From Paracoccus mutanolyticus (lineage in GTDB: Bacteria > Pseudomonadota > Alphaproteobacteria > Rhodobacterales > Rhodobacteraceae), in contig NZ_CP030239.1 of NCBI RefSeq assembly GCF_003285265.1, forward strand, positions 806,001-870,000: 64,000 bases of DNA, in the 5' to 3' direction. This document shows, piece after piece, positions 41,994 to 52,403 of the stretch. The translations under genes were made by a program, and so were the position numbers. The notes beneath the pieces were generated by a model. It made no database searches. It was not told the origin of the DNA and worked only from the letters and a program-made list of their open reading frames with translations. Within the stretch, counting starts at the first letter, position 1, and the number at the start of each line of letters is the position of its first letter.

Positions 41994-43262
41994 TCAGGCC
42001 GCGCGCTCGACCAGCAGCTTGTCGATGCGCCGCCCGTCCAGGTCCACCACCTCGATCGCCAGCCGTGCCATTCCCGATGTCGCCGACCGCGGGATCAGCC
42101 CGGCCAGGTCCAGAACCAGCCCGGCCACCGTCGAAAAGTCATGGTCCTCGGCCAGGGGCACGTTCAGCTTGTCGGCGAACTCGTCCACCGGCATCCAGCC
42201 CGCGACCAGCATCGAGCCGTCCTCGCGCTCGACCAGCTTCGGCTCGTCGTCGTCAAGGCCGGCGAATTCGCCGGTGATCGCCTCCAGCACGTCCATCGGC
42301 GTCACCACGCCCTCGAAATGGCCGTATTCGTCATAGACCAGCAGCATCTGGCCGGCGGCGGTGCGCAGGCGGGCGATGACCTCGGGCGCGTCCATCGTCT
42401 CGGGGATGATAGGCGCTTCCTTCATCAGCGCGCGCAGGTCAAAGCCCTGGGCGCTGGCCCCGATCAGGTCGGCGCTGGCGACGACCCCGATCAGGTTGTT
42501 CTCATCCCCGTCGCTGACCGGCAGCCGGGTGCGGTGGCTGGCCTTGAACTTGCGCGCGACGGTCGCATAGCTGTCGCTGACATCCACCGCCGAGATGTCG
42601 CGCCGCGGCGTCATCAGCCCGCGCGCGCTGCGGTCGGCGATGCGCATGACGCCGGCGATCATCTCGGTCTCGGCCCGGTGCATGACGCCGGCATTCTCGG
42701 CCTCGGCGATGACCAGCCGGATCTCCTCGTCCGAGATGCCGCGGCTGTCCTGGCCGGTCTGGCCCAGCAGCGACAGCACCAGCTTGCCCGAGCGGTCCAG
42801 CAGCCAGACCAGCGGCGCCCCCACGCGCGAGATGGTGCGCATCAGCGGCGCCACGCGCACGGCGACCGTCTCGGGGCTGCGCAGCGCGATCTGCTTGGGG
42901 ACCAGCTCGCCCAGGATCAGCGACAGATAGGTGATGGCGACCACGACGCCGCCCACGCCCAAGGGCTGGGCCAGCGACGGCGGCACGCCCAGCGAGGGCA
43001 GCGCGGCCGCCAGCCGGGTGCCCAGCGTGGCCCCCGAAAAGGCGCCCGACAGGACCCCGACCAGCGTGATGCCGATCTGCACCGAACTCAGGAACCGGCC
43101 CGGATCCTCGGCCAGGGTGATGGCGGTCTGCGCCCCGCGGTCGCCCCGGTCGGCCAGGACCCGCAGCCGGGCGGGACGGGCCGAGACGATGGCCAGCTCG
43201 GACATGGCCAGAAGGCCATTGAGCAGGGTCAGAAGGACGACGATGGTGATTTCGATCCACAT
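41994..43262 (-). CDS. CNNM/CorC-HlyC family membrane protein (hemolysin-like)
   Basis: A 422-residue protein. The DUF21/CNNM membrane domain (first ~190 residues, with NGLLAMSELAIVSARPARLR and LILGELVPKQIALRSPE) is followed by a CBS pair (MTPRRDISAVDVSDSY; MKEAPIIPETMDAPEVIARL; LVYDEYGHFEGVVTPMDVLE). The C-terminal CorC_HlyC domain contains DGSMLVAGWMPVDEF. The family is linked to Mg2+/Co2+ transport or resistance; the hemolysin name is historical. It is convergent with tonB. Confidence 0.92.
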   Translation of the reverse strand: MWIEITIVVLLTLLNGLLAMSELAIVSARPARLRVLADRGDRGAQTAITLAEDPGRFLSSVQIGITLVGVLSGAFSGATLGTRLAAALPSLGVPPSLAQPLGVGGVVVAITYLSLILGELVPKQIALRSPETVAVRVAPLMRTISRVGAPLVWLLDRSGKLVLSLLGQTGQDSRGISDEEIRLVIAEAENAGVMHRAETEMIAGVMRIADRSARGLMTPRRDISAVDVSDSYATVARKFKASHRTRLPVSDGDENNLIGVVASADLIGASAQGFDLRALMKEAPIIPETMDAPEVIARLRTAAGQMLLVYDEYGHFEGVVTPMDVLEAITGEFAGLDDDEPKLVEREDGSMLVAGWMPVDEFADKLNVPLAEDHDFSTVAGLVLDLAGLIPRSATSGMARLAIEVVDLDGRRIDKLLVERAA

Positions 43263-43751
43263 AAGGGGGGCTCAGATCCAGGAAGGCCGCGCGGACGGGC
43301 AAGGTGCCGGTCCGTCGGGGCAAATGGGTGCGGCCCCCGGCGCGGCGGCGCGGGGGCGGTCGGTCGGATGTGTCGGAAGGCCCCGGGCGGGGCGCCATGA
43401 CAGCGGGTCCGGGCCAAGGGCCGGGCCGTCTTCGCCCCGTCTGGCGGGGTCGGCTTCGACCGTGCCCGGCCCGCATCGTCGCGGCGCGTCAGCAGCGTCG
43501 GGAATCGCGTCGTTCATCGCGGCGGCGGCGGTTTGGTTCCGGTTCATGGTCGCGCACAGTGTAACAGCCCTTGGGCCAAGGGCAACCATCCTTACCCGCG
43601 CCCTGCGAAAAGCAGCGCCCGCCCAGGATGACGTAGCGGCATCCGGGACGAAAAAGCCAGGCGGATTCATGGAAAATCAATGCCTCCGCCGCTAGCTTGC
43701 GAAAACGGAACAACGGCTGCGAGGCGGGGAAACAGGGTGGATACGGGTGGA
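43263..43751. other. 489-base gene-free stretch between divergent CNNM and patatin genes
   Basis: I see no convincing gene. A 132-residue minus-strand frame (43272-43670) is Pro/Ala/Arg-rich with no family resemblance and is probably chance in GC-rich DNA. CCCTTGGGCCAAGGG at 43568-43582 is a short palindrome. The stretch must hold the two divergent promoters, but no consensus is evident. Confidence 0.4.
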
Positions 43752-44888
43752 ATGGTGCCGGAACAGGTCGTGCTGGTCCTGCAGGGCGGCGGCGCGCTTG
43801 GCGCCTTTCAGGCCGGCGCATACGAGGCGCTTTGCCGCGCCGGGCAGGAACCCGACTGGGTGGCGGGCATCTCGATCGGCTCGATCAACGCGGCCCTGAT
43901 CGCGGGCAACCGGCCCGGCGCGCGCCTGGCCGCGCTGCGCAGCTTCTGGGAAGGCGTCACCCGCGCGCCCTGGCTGACCGGCACGCCCCTGGAAAGCGGC
44001 CCCCTGCCCGACCGCGTCCGCGCCATGTTCAACGAAAGCCGGGCGGTCGCCTCGACCATGATGGGGGCGCCGGGGTTCTTTCGGCCGCGCATGCCCGACC
44101 TGATGTCGTTCTTTCCCGGGCTGATGCGCCAGACCAGCTGGTACGACACCACGCCGCTGCGCCGGACGCTGAGCGCGCTGGTCGATTTCGACTATCTGAA
44201 CACCGAGGGGCCGCGGCTTTCCGTGGGCGCGGTGGACGTGGAAACCGGAAACTTCCACGTCTTCGACAGCCGCGAAACGCGGATCGGCCCGGAACACATC
44301 CTGGCCTCGGGGGCGCTGCCGCCGGGCTTTCCCGCCGTCGAGATCGACGGGCGGCACTATTGGGACGGCGGGCTGGTATCGAACTCGCCCCTGCAGGTGG
44401 TGCTGGCCGCGCCCTCGAACCGGCCGCTCTGCATCTATCAGGTCGATCTTTACCAGGCCCGCGGGCCGCTGCCCCACACCATGGCCGAGGTCGAGCAGCG
44501 CTTCAAGGAGATCCGCTTTTCCAGCCGCACGCGCCTGAACACCGACGAATTCCGCGCCCGCCACGCCATGTCGCGCGCCGCGCGCCGCCTGCGCGCCCGG
44601 CTGCCGCAGGCGATGCGCCAGGATCCGGACCTCATGGCGCTGATCGACGGCGGGCCGATCCATCCGGTCAGCCTGATGCACCTGATCTATCGCCACGCCG
44701 ATTACGAAAGCGCGTCCAAGGATTACGAATTCTCGCGCCTGTCGATGCTGGATCACTGGCGCGCCGGGCTGCGGGACGTGGAACGCTCGCTTGGCGATCC
44801 GCGCTGGACCGAGCGCCAGGTGCCCGAGGACGGGCTGTTCATCTTCGACCGGACCGAGCCCGACGGAGAAGAGGCCCGGCTGGAATAG
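43752..44888 (+). CDS. patatin-like phospholipase family protein (DUF3734)
   Basis: A 378-residue serine hydrolase. The oxyanion loop is LQGGGALGAFQAGAYEAL, the nucleophile serine is in VAGISIGSINAALIAGN (GxSxG), and the catalytic Asp is in YWDGGLVSNSPLQ. The C-terminal ~160 residues include PLCIYQVDLYQARGPLP and IHPVSLMHLIYRHADYESAS, typical of the DUF3734-containing patatin group, linked in some bacteria to polyhydroxybutyrate or lipid turnover. Start at MVPEQVVL; GTG 43740, four codons earlier, is also possible. Confidence 0.9.
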   Translation: MVPEQVVLVLQGGGALGAFQAGAYEALCRAGQEPDWVAGISIGSINAALIAGNRPGARLAALRSFWEGVTRAPWLTGTPLESGPLPDRVRAMFNESRAVASTMMGAPGFFRPRMPDLMSFFPGLMRQTSWYDTTPLRRTLSALVDFDYLNTEGPRLSVGAVDVETGNFHVFDSRETRIGPEHILASGALPPGFPAVEIDGRHYWDGGLVSNSPLQVVLAAPSNRPLCIYQVDLYQARGPLPHTMAEVEQRFKEIRFSSRTRLNTDEFRARHAMSRAARRLRARLPQAMRQDPDLMALIDGGPIHPVSLMHLIYRHADYESASKDYEFSRLSMLDHWRAGLRDVERSLGDPRWTERQVPEDGLFIFDRTEPDGEEARLE

Positions 44889-45127
44889 GCCGAAGCCGGT
44901 GGCCGCGCGCGCGACCCGCGCCCCCGATCAGCAGGTCAGCCGGTCAAGCCCCAAGGGTTTGCACGCGGCAAGCCGGTTTACCACTCCCTTGGCCGAACGA
45001 CATGCCCTTGGTCCCCGAGACGCGCGGCAGAGCGGGCGCCAGCCGGCGAAACCCGGCTGCGTTTAAGCCAGGCAGGCGGCGGGGCAGGCGAGACGCCCGC
45101 CCCTGGCCTCTTGAACCCCGCGGGCCC

Positions 45128-46240
45128 CTAGCGCGGCTGCAGCAGGTCCCGCAGCGGGCTGGGTGCGCTGCGCAGGTATTGCGGCGCGGCGGTCACGCTG
45201 GCGCCCAGGGCGGCGGCGGCGTGCCAGGGCCAGCGCGGGTCGTAAAGCGCGGCACGCGCGATGGCGATCGTGTCGGCGTCGCCGGTCGCGACGATCGCCT
45301 CGGCCTGGTGGGGCTCGGTGATCAGGCCCACGGCGATTACCGGCATGTCGGGCACGGCCTCCTTGACCGCGCGGGCCAGCGGCACCTGATAGTTCGGGAC
45401 CGCCGCGATGCGCTGGCGCGGGTCCAGCCCGCCCGACGAGACGTGATAGGCGGTGCAGCCCCGCTGATGAACGGCCCGGGCCAGGGCGATGGTGCCCTGG
45501 ATGTCCCAGCCGCCCTCGACCCAGTCGGTGCCCGACACGCGGATTGTCACCGGATAGTCGTCGGGCACGGCGGCGCGCACGGCGTCGAACACCTCCAGCG
45601 GAAAGCGCATGCGGTTTTCCAGGCTGCCGCCGTAGTCGTCGGTCCGGCGGTTCGACAGCGGCGACAGGAATTCGTGCAGCAGATAGCCATGCGCGGCGTG
45701 GATCTGGATGACGTCGATGCCCAGCCGGACGGCGCGGCGCGCGGCCTCGGCAAAGGCGTCGCGGATCCGGTCGAGGCCGGCGCGGTCCAGCGCCTCGGGC
45801 GGGTTCTCGTCCGCCGCATAGGGCTCGGCCGAGGGCGCGACGGTCTGCCAGCCGTTCGGCTGGTCGGGGGCGATCTGCGCGCCGCCCCGATCCCAGGGCC
45901 GTTCGCACGAGCCCTTGCGCCCGGCATGGGCCAACTGGATCGCGATGGGCATGTCCGACCAGGCGCGGATGCCTTGCAGAACCTCGGCCATCGCCCGCTC
46001 GGTCGCCTCGTCGTAAAGCCCCACGTCGCCATAGGTGATGCGGCCCTCGGGGGTGACGGCGGTCGCCTCGATGGTCAGGATCCCCGCGCCCGACTGCGCC
46101 AGGCCGCCCAGATGCTGCATGTGCCAGGCGTTCATCTGCCCGTCCACCGCCGCATATTGGCACATGGGCGCGATGACGATGCGGTTGGCCAGCGTCCTGC
46201 CGCCGATGGTGATGGGTTCGAAAAGCTTGGGCAAGGCCAT
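45128..46240 (-). CDS. NADH:flavin oxidoreductase, old yellow enzyme family (YqjM-like)
   Basis: A 370-residue FMN ene-reductase of the thermophilic-like OYE class: ANRIVIAPMCQYAAVDGQMN contains the Cys that tunes FMN, with IQLAHAGRKGS, the catalytic His pair in QIHAAHGYLLHEFLSPLSN, RTDDYGGSLENRMRFPLEV and DADTIAIARAALYDPRWPWH. It reduces activated double bonds with NAD(P)H; the natural substrate is unknown. The start MALPKLFEP follows a GGGACC leader; upstream Mets do not fit the family. Confidence 0.93.
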   Translation of the reverse strand: MALPKLFEPITIGGRTLANRIVIAPMCQYAAVDGQMNAWHMQHLGGLAQSGAGILTIEATAVTPEGRITYGDVGLYDEATERAMAEVLQGIRAWSDMPIAIQLAHAGRKGSCERPWDRGGAQIAPDQPNGWQTVAPSAEPYAADENPPEALDRAGLDRIRDAFAEAARRAVRLGIDVIQIHAAHGYLLHEFLSPLSNRRTDDYGGSLENRMRFPLEVFDAVRAAVPDDYPVTIRVSGTDWVEGGWDIQGTIALARAVHQRGCTAYHVSSGGLDPRQRIAAVPNYQVPLARAVKEAVPDMPVIAVGLITEPHQAEAIVATGDADTIAIARAALYDPRWPWHAAAALGASVTAAPQYLRSAPSPLRDLLQPR

Positions 46241-46368
46241 GGTCGGTCCCTTCTGTTGTGTCTGCGACAGGTAGTGCATCCGACCGATGGCGCAAGCCCC
46301 CCGCGGGCGGCTTCACTTTCGGCGGGGGTTGGCCTAAGAGGCAGGCCAATCCCGAAAAAGGAAACGTC

Positions 46369-47157
46369 ATGGCCAGCGCCAATCTCAACATCATGATCAA
46401 GGCCGCGCGCAAGGCGGGCCGCAGCCTCGTCAAGGACTTCCGCGAGGTCGAGAACCTTCAGGTCAGCGTCAAGGGCGCGGGCGACTTCGTCAGCCGCGCC
46501 GACCGCGAGGCCGAGCGCATCATCAAGGAAGAGCTGCGCACCGCCCGCCCGAACTATGGCTGGATCGGCGAGGAGACGGGCGAGGACGCGGGCGAGGACC
46601 CGACCCGGCGCTGGATCGTCGATCCCCTGGACGGCACCACCAACTTCCTGCACGGCCTGCCGCACTGGGCGGTCAGCATCGCGCTGGAGCACAAGGGCGA
46701 GATCGTCGCGGCGGTCATCTTCGACGCCGCCAAGGACGAGATGTTCACCGCCGAAAAGGGCGACGGCGCGTTCCTGAACGACCGCCGCATCCGGGTGTCG
46801 GGACGCCGCCAGATGATCGAGTCGATCTTTGCGACCGGCGTGCCCTTCGGCGGGCGCGGCACCCTGCCCGCAACGATCCGCGATCTCAGCCGGCTGATGC
46901 CGTTGACGGCGGGCGTGCGGCGCTGGGGCGCGGCCTCGCTGGATCTGGCCTATGTCGCCTGCGGCCGCTTCGACGGCTATTGGGAACGCGGCATCAATTC
47001 CTGGGACGTGGCGGCGGGCGTTTTGCTGGTACGCGAGGCGGGCGGCTTCGTCGAATCGATCAAGCCCGACCAGAGCCCGGTCGAATCCGGCCAGATCATC
47101 GCGGCGAATGCCCAGCAGTTCGAAGGGTTTGCAGAAATCATCCGCAGCCGCGACTAA
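46369..47157 (+). CDS. suhB: inositol-1-monophosphatase family protein (SuhB-like)
   Basis: A 262-residue Mg2+-dependent phosphatase. The metal sites are in GEETGEDAG and WIVDPLDGTTNFLHGLPHWA (family DPLDGTxNF), and a second site is NSWDVAAGVLLVREAGG. Substrates include inositol phosphates; SuhB also acts in ribosome maturation. The start MASANLNIMIKAARKAG is preceded by a GGAAACGT leader. It is divergent from the old yellow enzyme gene. Confidence 0.92.
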   Translation: MASANLNIMIKAARKAGRSLVKDFREVENLQVSVKGAGDFVSRADREAERIIKEELRTARPNYGWIGEETGEDAGEDPTRRWIVDPLDGTTNFLHGLPHWAVSIALEHKGEIVAAVIFDAAKDEMFTAEKGDGAFLNDRRIRVSGRRQMIESIFATGVPFGGRGTLPATIRDLSRLMPLTAGVRRWGAASLDLAYVACGRFDGYWERGINSWDVAAGVLLVREAGGFVESIKPDQSPVESGQIIAANAQQFEGFAEIIRSRD

Positions 47158-47218
47158 GACCCGGTTGACGTTTCGCGCAGGCCGGCGCATGGCTTCCATA
47201 CCAAGCCGAAAGCCTGCC

Positions 47219-48172
47219 ATGACCGACAATATCCCGACCGGGCCGGTGCTGGCCCCCGGCACCCAGCCTGCGGCCCGGCCCCTTGCGCAGAAGCCGGACC
47301 GCCAGGGCACGGCGATCCTGCTGATCTGCGTCGCCGCCTTCATCTTTGCCATCCAGGACGGCATCTCGCGCCATCTCGGGTCGGAATATTCGCCGGTCTT
47401 CGTGACCATGCTGCGCTATTGGTTCTTTGCGCTGGCCGTGGTGCTGCTGACCTGGCGCCGGCCGGGCGGGCTGCGCGCGGCGATGCGCAGCAAGCGGCCC
47501 TTCAGCCAGGCGCTGCGCGGCGTCCTGCTGGCCCTGGAGATCGTCATCACGATCGAGGCCTTCGTGCGCCTGGGCCTGATCAACACCCATGCGGTCTTTG
47601 CCTGCTATCCCCTGCTGATCTCGGTCCTGTCGGGGCCGGTCCTGGGCGAAAAGGTCGGCTGGCGGCGCTGGGTCGCGGCCGGCGTGGGCTTTCTGGGCAT
47701 CCTGATCATCCTGCAACCGGGGCGCGGCGTGTTTTCGGCCGAAGCGGCGCTGCCGTTCCTGGCGGCGGTGATGTTCGCGGTCTATGGCCTGCTGACGCGC
47801 CGGGTCGGGCGCGACGACCCGGCCATGGTCAGCTTCGTCTGGACCGCCATCGTGGGGGCGATCACCATGACGCTGATCGGCCTGCCCGAATGGGAGCCCA
47901 TCGCCGGGCGCGACATTCCCTGGCTGCTGCTGCTCTGCGCCTTTGCGGGCATCGCGCATTTCATGCTGATCAAGGCCTATGAGCTGGCCGAGGCTTCGGC
48001 GCTGCAGCCCTTCTCCTATACCCAGCTGGTGTGGATCAGCATCTTCGGCGTGGTCTATTTCGGCGAGGTGCTGGCCCCCCATGTCGCCATCGGCGCAGCC
48101 ATCGTCGTCGGCGCGGGGCTGTTCACCTGGTGGCGGTCCCTGGTCCGGGAACGGGCAGCGCGGGGTCGATGA
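47219..48172 (+). CDS. EamA/DMT-superfamily transporter
   Basis: A 317-residue protein with a hydrophilic ~28-residue lead and ten membrane helices in two EamA halves (ILLICVAAFIFAIQDGISRH; LPFLAAVMFAVYGLLTRRVG; ALQPFSYTQLVWISIFGVVY). Members export or import small metabolites such as amino acids; the substrate is unknown. The 3' end overlaps the lytic transglycosylase 3' end by 50 bases, tail to tail. Confidence 0.9.
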   Translation: MTDNIPTGPVLAPGTQPAARPLAQKPDRQGTAILLICVAAFIFAIQDGISRHLGSEYSPVFVTMLRYWFFALAVVLLTWRRPGGLRAAMRSKRPFSQALRGVLLALEIVITIEAFVRLGLINTHAVFACYPLLISVLSGPVLGEKVGWRRWVAAGVGFLGILIILQPGRGVFSAEAALPFLAAVMFAVYGLLTRRVGRDDPAMVSFVWTAIVGAITMTLIGLPEWEPIAGRDIPWLLLLCAFAGIAHFMLIKAYELAEASALQPFSYTQLVWISIFGVVYFGEVLAPHVAIGAAIVVGAGLFTWWRSLVRERAARGR

Positions 48173-50305
48173 CCGCCGCCGCCGGGTCCGAGGCCGCAAC
48201 CACCGCCGGGACCGGCACCAGCACCTGCGCCAGGACCCCGCCCGCGCCGAAATGGGCCAGCGCCCGCCCCGACATCGGCGGGCGGGACGAATAGGCCAGC
48301 CGGATCGGCGGCTGCGGCGGCACCGGCATCAACCCGCCCCCGGTCAGGTCGAAGCTGGGCACGATGGGCGCGGGCCGCCCCGCGATGCGGGCGCGATAGA
48401 CGGGCAGCGCCTCGGCCACGCGCATGACATAGTTGCGGGTTTCGTCGAACGGGATCATCTCGACCCATTCGACCGGGTCCGCCTCGCGCCGCAGGTCGCC
48501 GAAATCGGCCAGCCAGCGGGCCGAGCGACCCGGCCCCGCATTGTAGCCCGCCGCGACCAGCGCGACCGAGGTGCCGAAGCGTTCGCGCAGGCCCGTCAGA
48601 TAGGCCGCGCCCAGCCGCGCGTTATAGGCCGCGTCGCGCGTCAGCCGGCGCTGGTCGAACGGCTCGCCGAGCTTTCGCGCCATGGCCCGGGCCGTGTCGG
48701 GCATGACCTGCATCAGCCCCAGCGCCCCCGCATGCGACGAGACCGTGTGATTGAACTCGCTTTCGCGCCGGGCGATGGCCATGACCAGTTCGGGCGGCAG
48801 GCCCAGCGGCTTCCCTTCAAGCCCCGTCAGCGGGTAGTAGGCGGCGGGATAGATCACCCCTTTGGCGGCGGCGGCCTTGGCCAGGCGCAGCGCGTGCCAG
48901 GGCTTGCGCAGTTCGACCATCAGCCGGGCCATGCGGCCGATGTCCTCGGGCGGGGCGGTTTCGGCCAGGTGCAGGAAAAACCGCGCGCCCTGGTCGAAAT
49001 CGCCCGCCGCAAGCAGCCAGACGCCGGCCTGCCAGACCGGGTTCGCGCGCAGCGCGCTGCCGCGCCAGTCGGGCAGGCTGTCGGGCGCAGGACCGGGAAC
49101 GGCCAGCGCCGGCTGCATCGGCTCGCGCAGCTTTTCGGCGGCAAGCTGGCCGTAATAGGCCGTCTGCCAGCTTGCCGCGTGCAGATAGACGGCGCGGGCG
49201 GCGCCGGCATTGCCCGCCGCCTCATGCGCGCGGCCCTGCCAGTACAGCGCGCGGGACAGCGAGATCGGGCTTGCGACCCCGTCCTCGATCCGGCGGAAAT
49301 GGGCCAGGGCACGGTCCGGGGCGCCGCCCTTCAGCGCGGCAAAGCCCGCGATCCATTCCAGGTCGATGAAATCCTCGCCCCCCGAAGGTAGGAAATGGTT
49401 CGCGGCCAGCCGCTCGGCCAGGGCCCAGTCGCCCGCGCGCAGGGCGGCGCGCGCATAATCGGCGCGCTTGCCCGCCCAGGCGGCGGGATCGCGCAGCGCC
49501 TCGGCCAGGTCGAGCGTTCCAGCATCAGGTCGCGCGCCAGATCGCCCATCCCGGCCCGCACCCGCCAGTTGAAGCGGTCGAGCGCCAGCCCCGCATCCGC
49601 CCGCGCCTGCGCCGGCAGGGCCAGGATCAGCGTGTCCACCCCCGCCTGCCCCGACTGCACCGCGATCCGGGCCTGCGCCAGCGCCTGCATCGGGGCCGAG
49701 GCGACGGGCAGCATGTCGCGCGCGGCGCGCCATTCGCCGAGGTCCAGCAGGTTCGCGATGCGCTGGTCGTGCAGGTCCAGCAGCACCGGGCTGTGGGCGG
49801 CCATGAAGGCCTCGGCCTCGGGCTTGGCCAGGGGCGTCGTGGTCCAGAAGCGCGCGATCTCGGCCCGGGCGGCAGCCGGGTCCAAGACGGTCAGCGCGGC
49901 GATCAGCGCCTCGGCGGCGGGCAAGGTCTCGGGGCGGCGGTCGCCGAACCAGGCCAGGATCTGCGCCGGCGGCAGGTCGGGCCGCAGCAGCGCATCCCCC
50001 CGCCGGTACAGCAGCGCCATGCCCGGCCAGTCGCGATGGCTCAGCGCGAATTGCAGGTATTCTGGCCATGTCCCCTGCCCCGCCCGCAGCCGCTGCCAGC
50101 GGATCAGGTCCTGCGCGATGGGCCCGGATCGCGCCGCATGGTCCTGCGCGCCGGGCCAGTCGCGTTGGGCCGAACGCTCCAGCGCGCGGGCCAGCGCGGC
50201 CGCGTCCTCGGCTCCGGCACTGCCAGCCAGGCCGGGCCCCAGCCCGAGGGCCAGCGAAAAGGCCAGCACCGGGCCCAGAATCCTGTCGCGCAAGGGATAC
50301 GTCAT
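48123..50305 (-). CDS. slt: soluble lytic murein transglycosylase, one frameshift
   Basis: About 727 residues if one base is restored. It starts with a signal peptide (MTYPLRDRILGPVLAFSLAL), followed by a long alpha-helical superhelix domain, a frame break near 49515 (RDLMLERS to DLAEALRDPAAWAGK), more helical repeats, and the C-terminal SLT catalytic domain: Glu in IARRESEFNHTVSSHAG, LGLMQVMPDTARAMARKLG, and YNAGPGRSARWLADFGD. It cleaves peptidoglycan with formation of 1,6-anhydro ends in the periplasm. The tail overlaps the EamA gene; the start is divergent from dapA. Confidence 0.92.
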
Positions 50306-50409
50306 GGCGCCATTTCTGCGGCGATCCGCCGGCCTGCGCAACTCACATCCTTGGCAAGCGGCGCGGGCGGTTGTAAGGGCGATGGGCAATCAAACGTCAG
50401 GATAACGTC

Positions 50410-51285
50410 ATGTTCAAAGGCTCCCTGCCCGCGCTGGTCACGCCCTTCACCCCCGACGGGGATCTGGATCTTGCCGCGCTGGAAAAGCTGGTCGAATGGC
50501 AGATCGCACAGGGCAGCCACGGCCTGGTGCCCGTCGGCACCACCGGCGAAAGCCCGACCCTGACCCATGACGAGCATCGCAAGGTCGTCGAGGAAGTCGT
50601 GCGCATCGCCGCCGGCCGCGTCCCGGTGATCGCGGGGGCGGGCTCGAACGCCACGCATGAGGGGATCGGCCTGGTCCAGCACGCGCAAGAGGCCGGCGCC
50701 CAGGGCGCGCTGGTGGTGACGCCCTATTACAACAAGCCGACCCAGGCCGGGCTGATCGCGCATTTCACCGCGCTGCACGAGGCCTCGGACCTGCCGATCA
50801 TCATCTACAACATCCCCGGCCGCTCGGTCGTGGACATGACGCCCGAGACGATGGGCGAACTGGCGAAGCTGCCGCGCATCGTCGGCGTCAAGGACGCGAC
50901 CGGCAAGCTGGAGCGCGTCAGCCAGCAGCGCATCACCTGCGGCACCGACTTCATCCAGCTGTCGGGCGAGGATGCGACGGCGCTTGGCTTCAACGCGCAC
51001 GGCGGCGTCGGCTGCATCAGCGTCACCGCGAACGTGGCGCCAAAGCTTTGCGCCGAGTTCCAGCAGGCGACGCTGGCGGGCGACTATGCCAGGGCGCTGG
51101 AATACCAGGACCGGCTGATGCCGCTGCATGTGGCGATCTTCCTGGAGCCGGGCGTCGCGGGCGCGAAATACGCCCTGTCGCGGCTGGGCCTGTGCAGCGA
51201 CCGGGTGCGCCTGCCGCTGGTCGGCCTGACCGATGCCACGAAGGCGCAGATCGACGCCGCGATGGAACACGCCGGGCTGATCTAG
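50410..51285 (+). CDS. dapA: 4-hydroxy-tetrahydrodipicolinate synthase
   Basis: A 291-residue class I aldolase condensing pyruvate and aspartate semialdehyde for lysine and diaminopimelate synthesis. Motifs are [17 protein letters not shown], the active-site Tyr in [15 protein letters not shown] and the Schiff-base Lys in [14 protein letters not shown] (~residue 161). Length and ends are normal. The last 4 bases overlap mnhG, convergent. Confidence 0.97.
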   Translation: MFKGSLPALVTPFTPDGDLDLAALEKLVEWQIAQGSHGLVPVGTTGESPTLTHDEHRKVVEEVVRIAAGRVPVIAGAGSNATHEGIGLVQHAQEAGAQGALVVTPYYNKPTQAGLIAHFTALHEASDLPIIIYNIPGRSVVDMTPETMGELAKLPRIVGVKDATGKLERVSQQRITCGTDFIQLSGEDATALGFNAHGGVGCISVTANVAPKLCAEFQQATLAGDYARALEYQDRLMPLHVAIFLEPGVAGAKYALSRLGLCSDRVRLPLVGLTDATKAQIDAAMEHAGLI

Positions 51286-51632
51286 GGCTCCTCCCGGTCC
51301 GAAAACGTGGCCCAGTCGCCCTTTGGCGGCGGGGGCACCTTGGCCGGGCCGCCCAGGTGCAGGTTCGCCTTGGCGATCATGTTGCCGGTGACGGGCGCGG
51401 TCAGGAACAGGAACAGCGCGATCAGAAACTCGTGCCAGCTGGCCTGCCCGCCCCGCAGCGGGAACCACAGCATCGAGGCCACGAGCACCGCCCCCACGCC
51501 CAGCGTCGCCGATTTCGTCGGCGCGTGCAGCCGCGTCATCGGGTCGGGCAGCCGGATCAGCCCCCAGGACCCGACCAGCCCGAACACGCCGCCGATGATC
51601 AGCAGCCCGGACACCAGGATTTCCCCGATCAT
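51282..51632 (-). CDS. mnhG: Mrp/Mnh cation:proton antiporter subunit G
   Basis: A 116-residue membrane protein with three helices. [40 protein letters not shown] and [20 protein letters not shown] match PhaG/MnhG/MrpG. It is the last gene of the Mrp operon. The complex exchanges Na+ or K+ for protons and supports pH and salt tolerance. Confidence 0.93.
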   Translation of the reverse strand: MIGEILVSGLLIIGGVFGLVGSWGLIRLPDPMTRLHAPTKSATLGVGAVLVASMLWFPLRGGQASWHEFLIALFLFLTAPVTGNMIAKANLHLGGPAKVPPPPKGDWATFSDREEP

Positions 51633-51646
51633 TGCCGCTCCTCCTT

Positions 51647-51916
51647 TTATTCGATGATGTCGCCGCGCAGGATGAACTTCGCATAGGCGACGGTCGAGAC
51701 GAAGCCCACCATGGCAAACAGCAGCGCCGCCTCGAAATACAGGCCGGTGCCGCGGTCGATCCCGAACAGCGCCAGCAGCGCGATGGCGTTGACGGTCATC
51801 GTGTCCAGCGCCAGCAGCCGGTCGGGCAGCCCCGGCGCGCGCACCACCCGGTACAGGCAGCACAGCATCGCCAGCCCGAAACAGCCATAGGCAAAGCCGA
51901 GGGCCAGGCCGATCAT
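51647..51916 (-). CDS. mnhF: Mrp/Mnh antiporter subunit F
   Basis: An 89-residue three-helix membrane protein with the family motif VVRAPGLPDRLLALDTMTVN (conserved GPxxxDRxxALD), followed by FEAALLFAMVGFVSTVAYAK. The start overlaps the mnhE stop by 4 bases (ATGA). Confidence 0.93.
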   Translation of the reverse strand: MIGLALGFAYGCFGLAMLCCLYRVVRAPGLPDRLLALDTMTVNAIALLALFGIDRGTGLYFEAALLFAMVGFVSTVAYAKFILRGDIIE

Positions 51917-52403
51917 TCGAAAATCTCCTTCAGGCGCGATTCGTAGCGCGTCTTGATCTCGGACAGGACGGCATCGGGATCGGGGGCGTGCAGGCAATGG
52001 ACCAGCAGGCTGCGGCCGTCGCGCGACAGGTCGCAGCTGACCGTGCCGGGGGTCAGAGTGATGGTCGCGGCCAGGGCGGTGATCGCCTCGGGGCGGCGCA
52101 GGTCCAGCGGCACGATGACCCAGGCCGGGCGCAGGTTCGTGCGCGGTATGAACAGCACGATCCGCGCGACCTGGAAATTGGCCCGCACGATGTCGCCGAT
52201 CACGATCCCCAGAAAGGCCGGCACGGCCCCGGCCGGCGCAAGCCGCCCGCGCCCTGCCAATAGGGCGCGACCGCCAAAGGCACCGCCACGGCCATAATCC
52301 CCGCAAAGACCAGCGATCCCAGCGCCCAGCGGTTCACCAGCGCCATCCAGACCGCGACCAGGGCCAGCGACAGGATGGGGTGCGGGAACAGCCGGCGGAT
52401 CAT
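51913..52403 (-). CDS. mnhE: Mrp/Mnh antiporter subunit E, one frameshift
   Basis: About 163 residues if one base is restored. The N-terminus MIRRLFPHPILSLALVAVWM ends at APYWQGAG, where the frame slips near 52250. The rest (LGIVIGDIVRANFQVARIVL, VPLDLRRPEAITALAATITL, TPGTVSCDLSRDGRSLLVHC) is typical PhaE/MnhE. Start and stop overlap the neighbouring mnhD and mnhF by 4 bases each, so the operon layout is intact. Confidence 0.92.

Noticed and set aside
43272..43670. A 132-residue minus-strand frame upstream of the CNNM gene
   Set aside because: Pro/Ala/Arg-rich with no recognisable motif or good ribosome site; probably chance.
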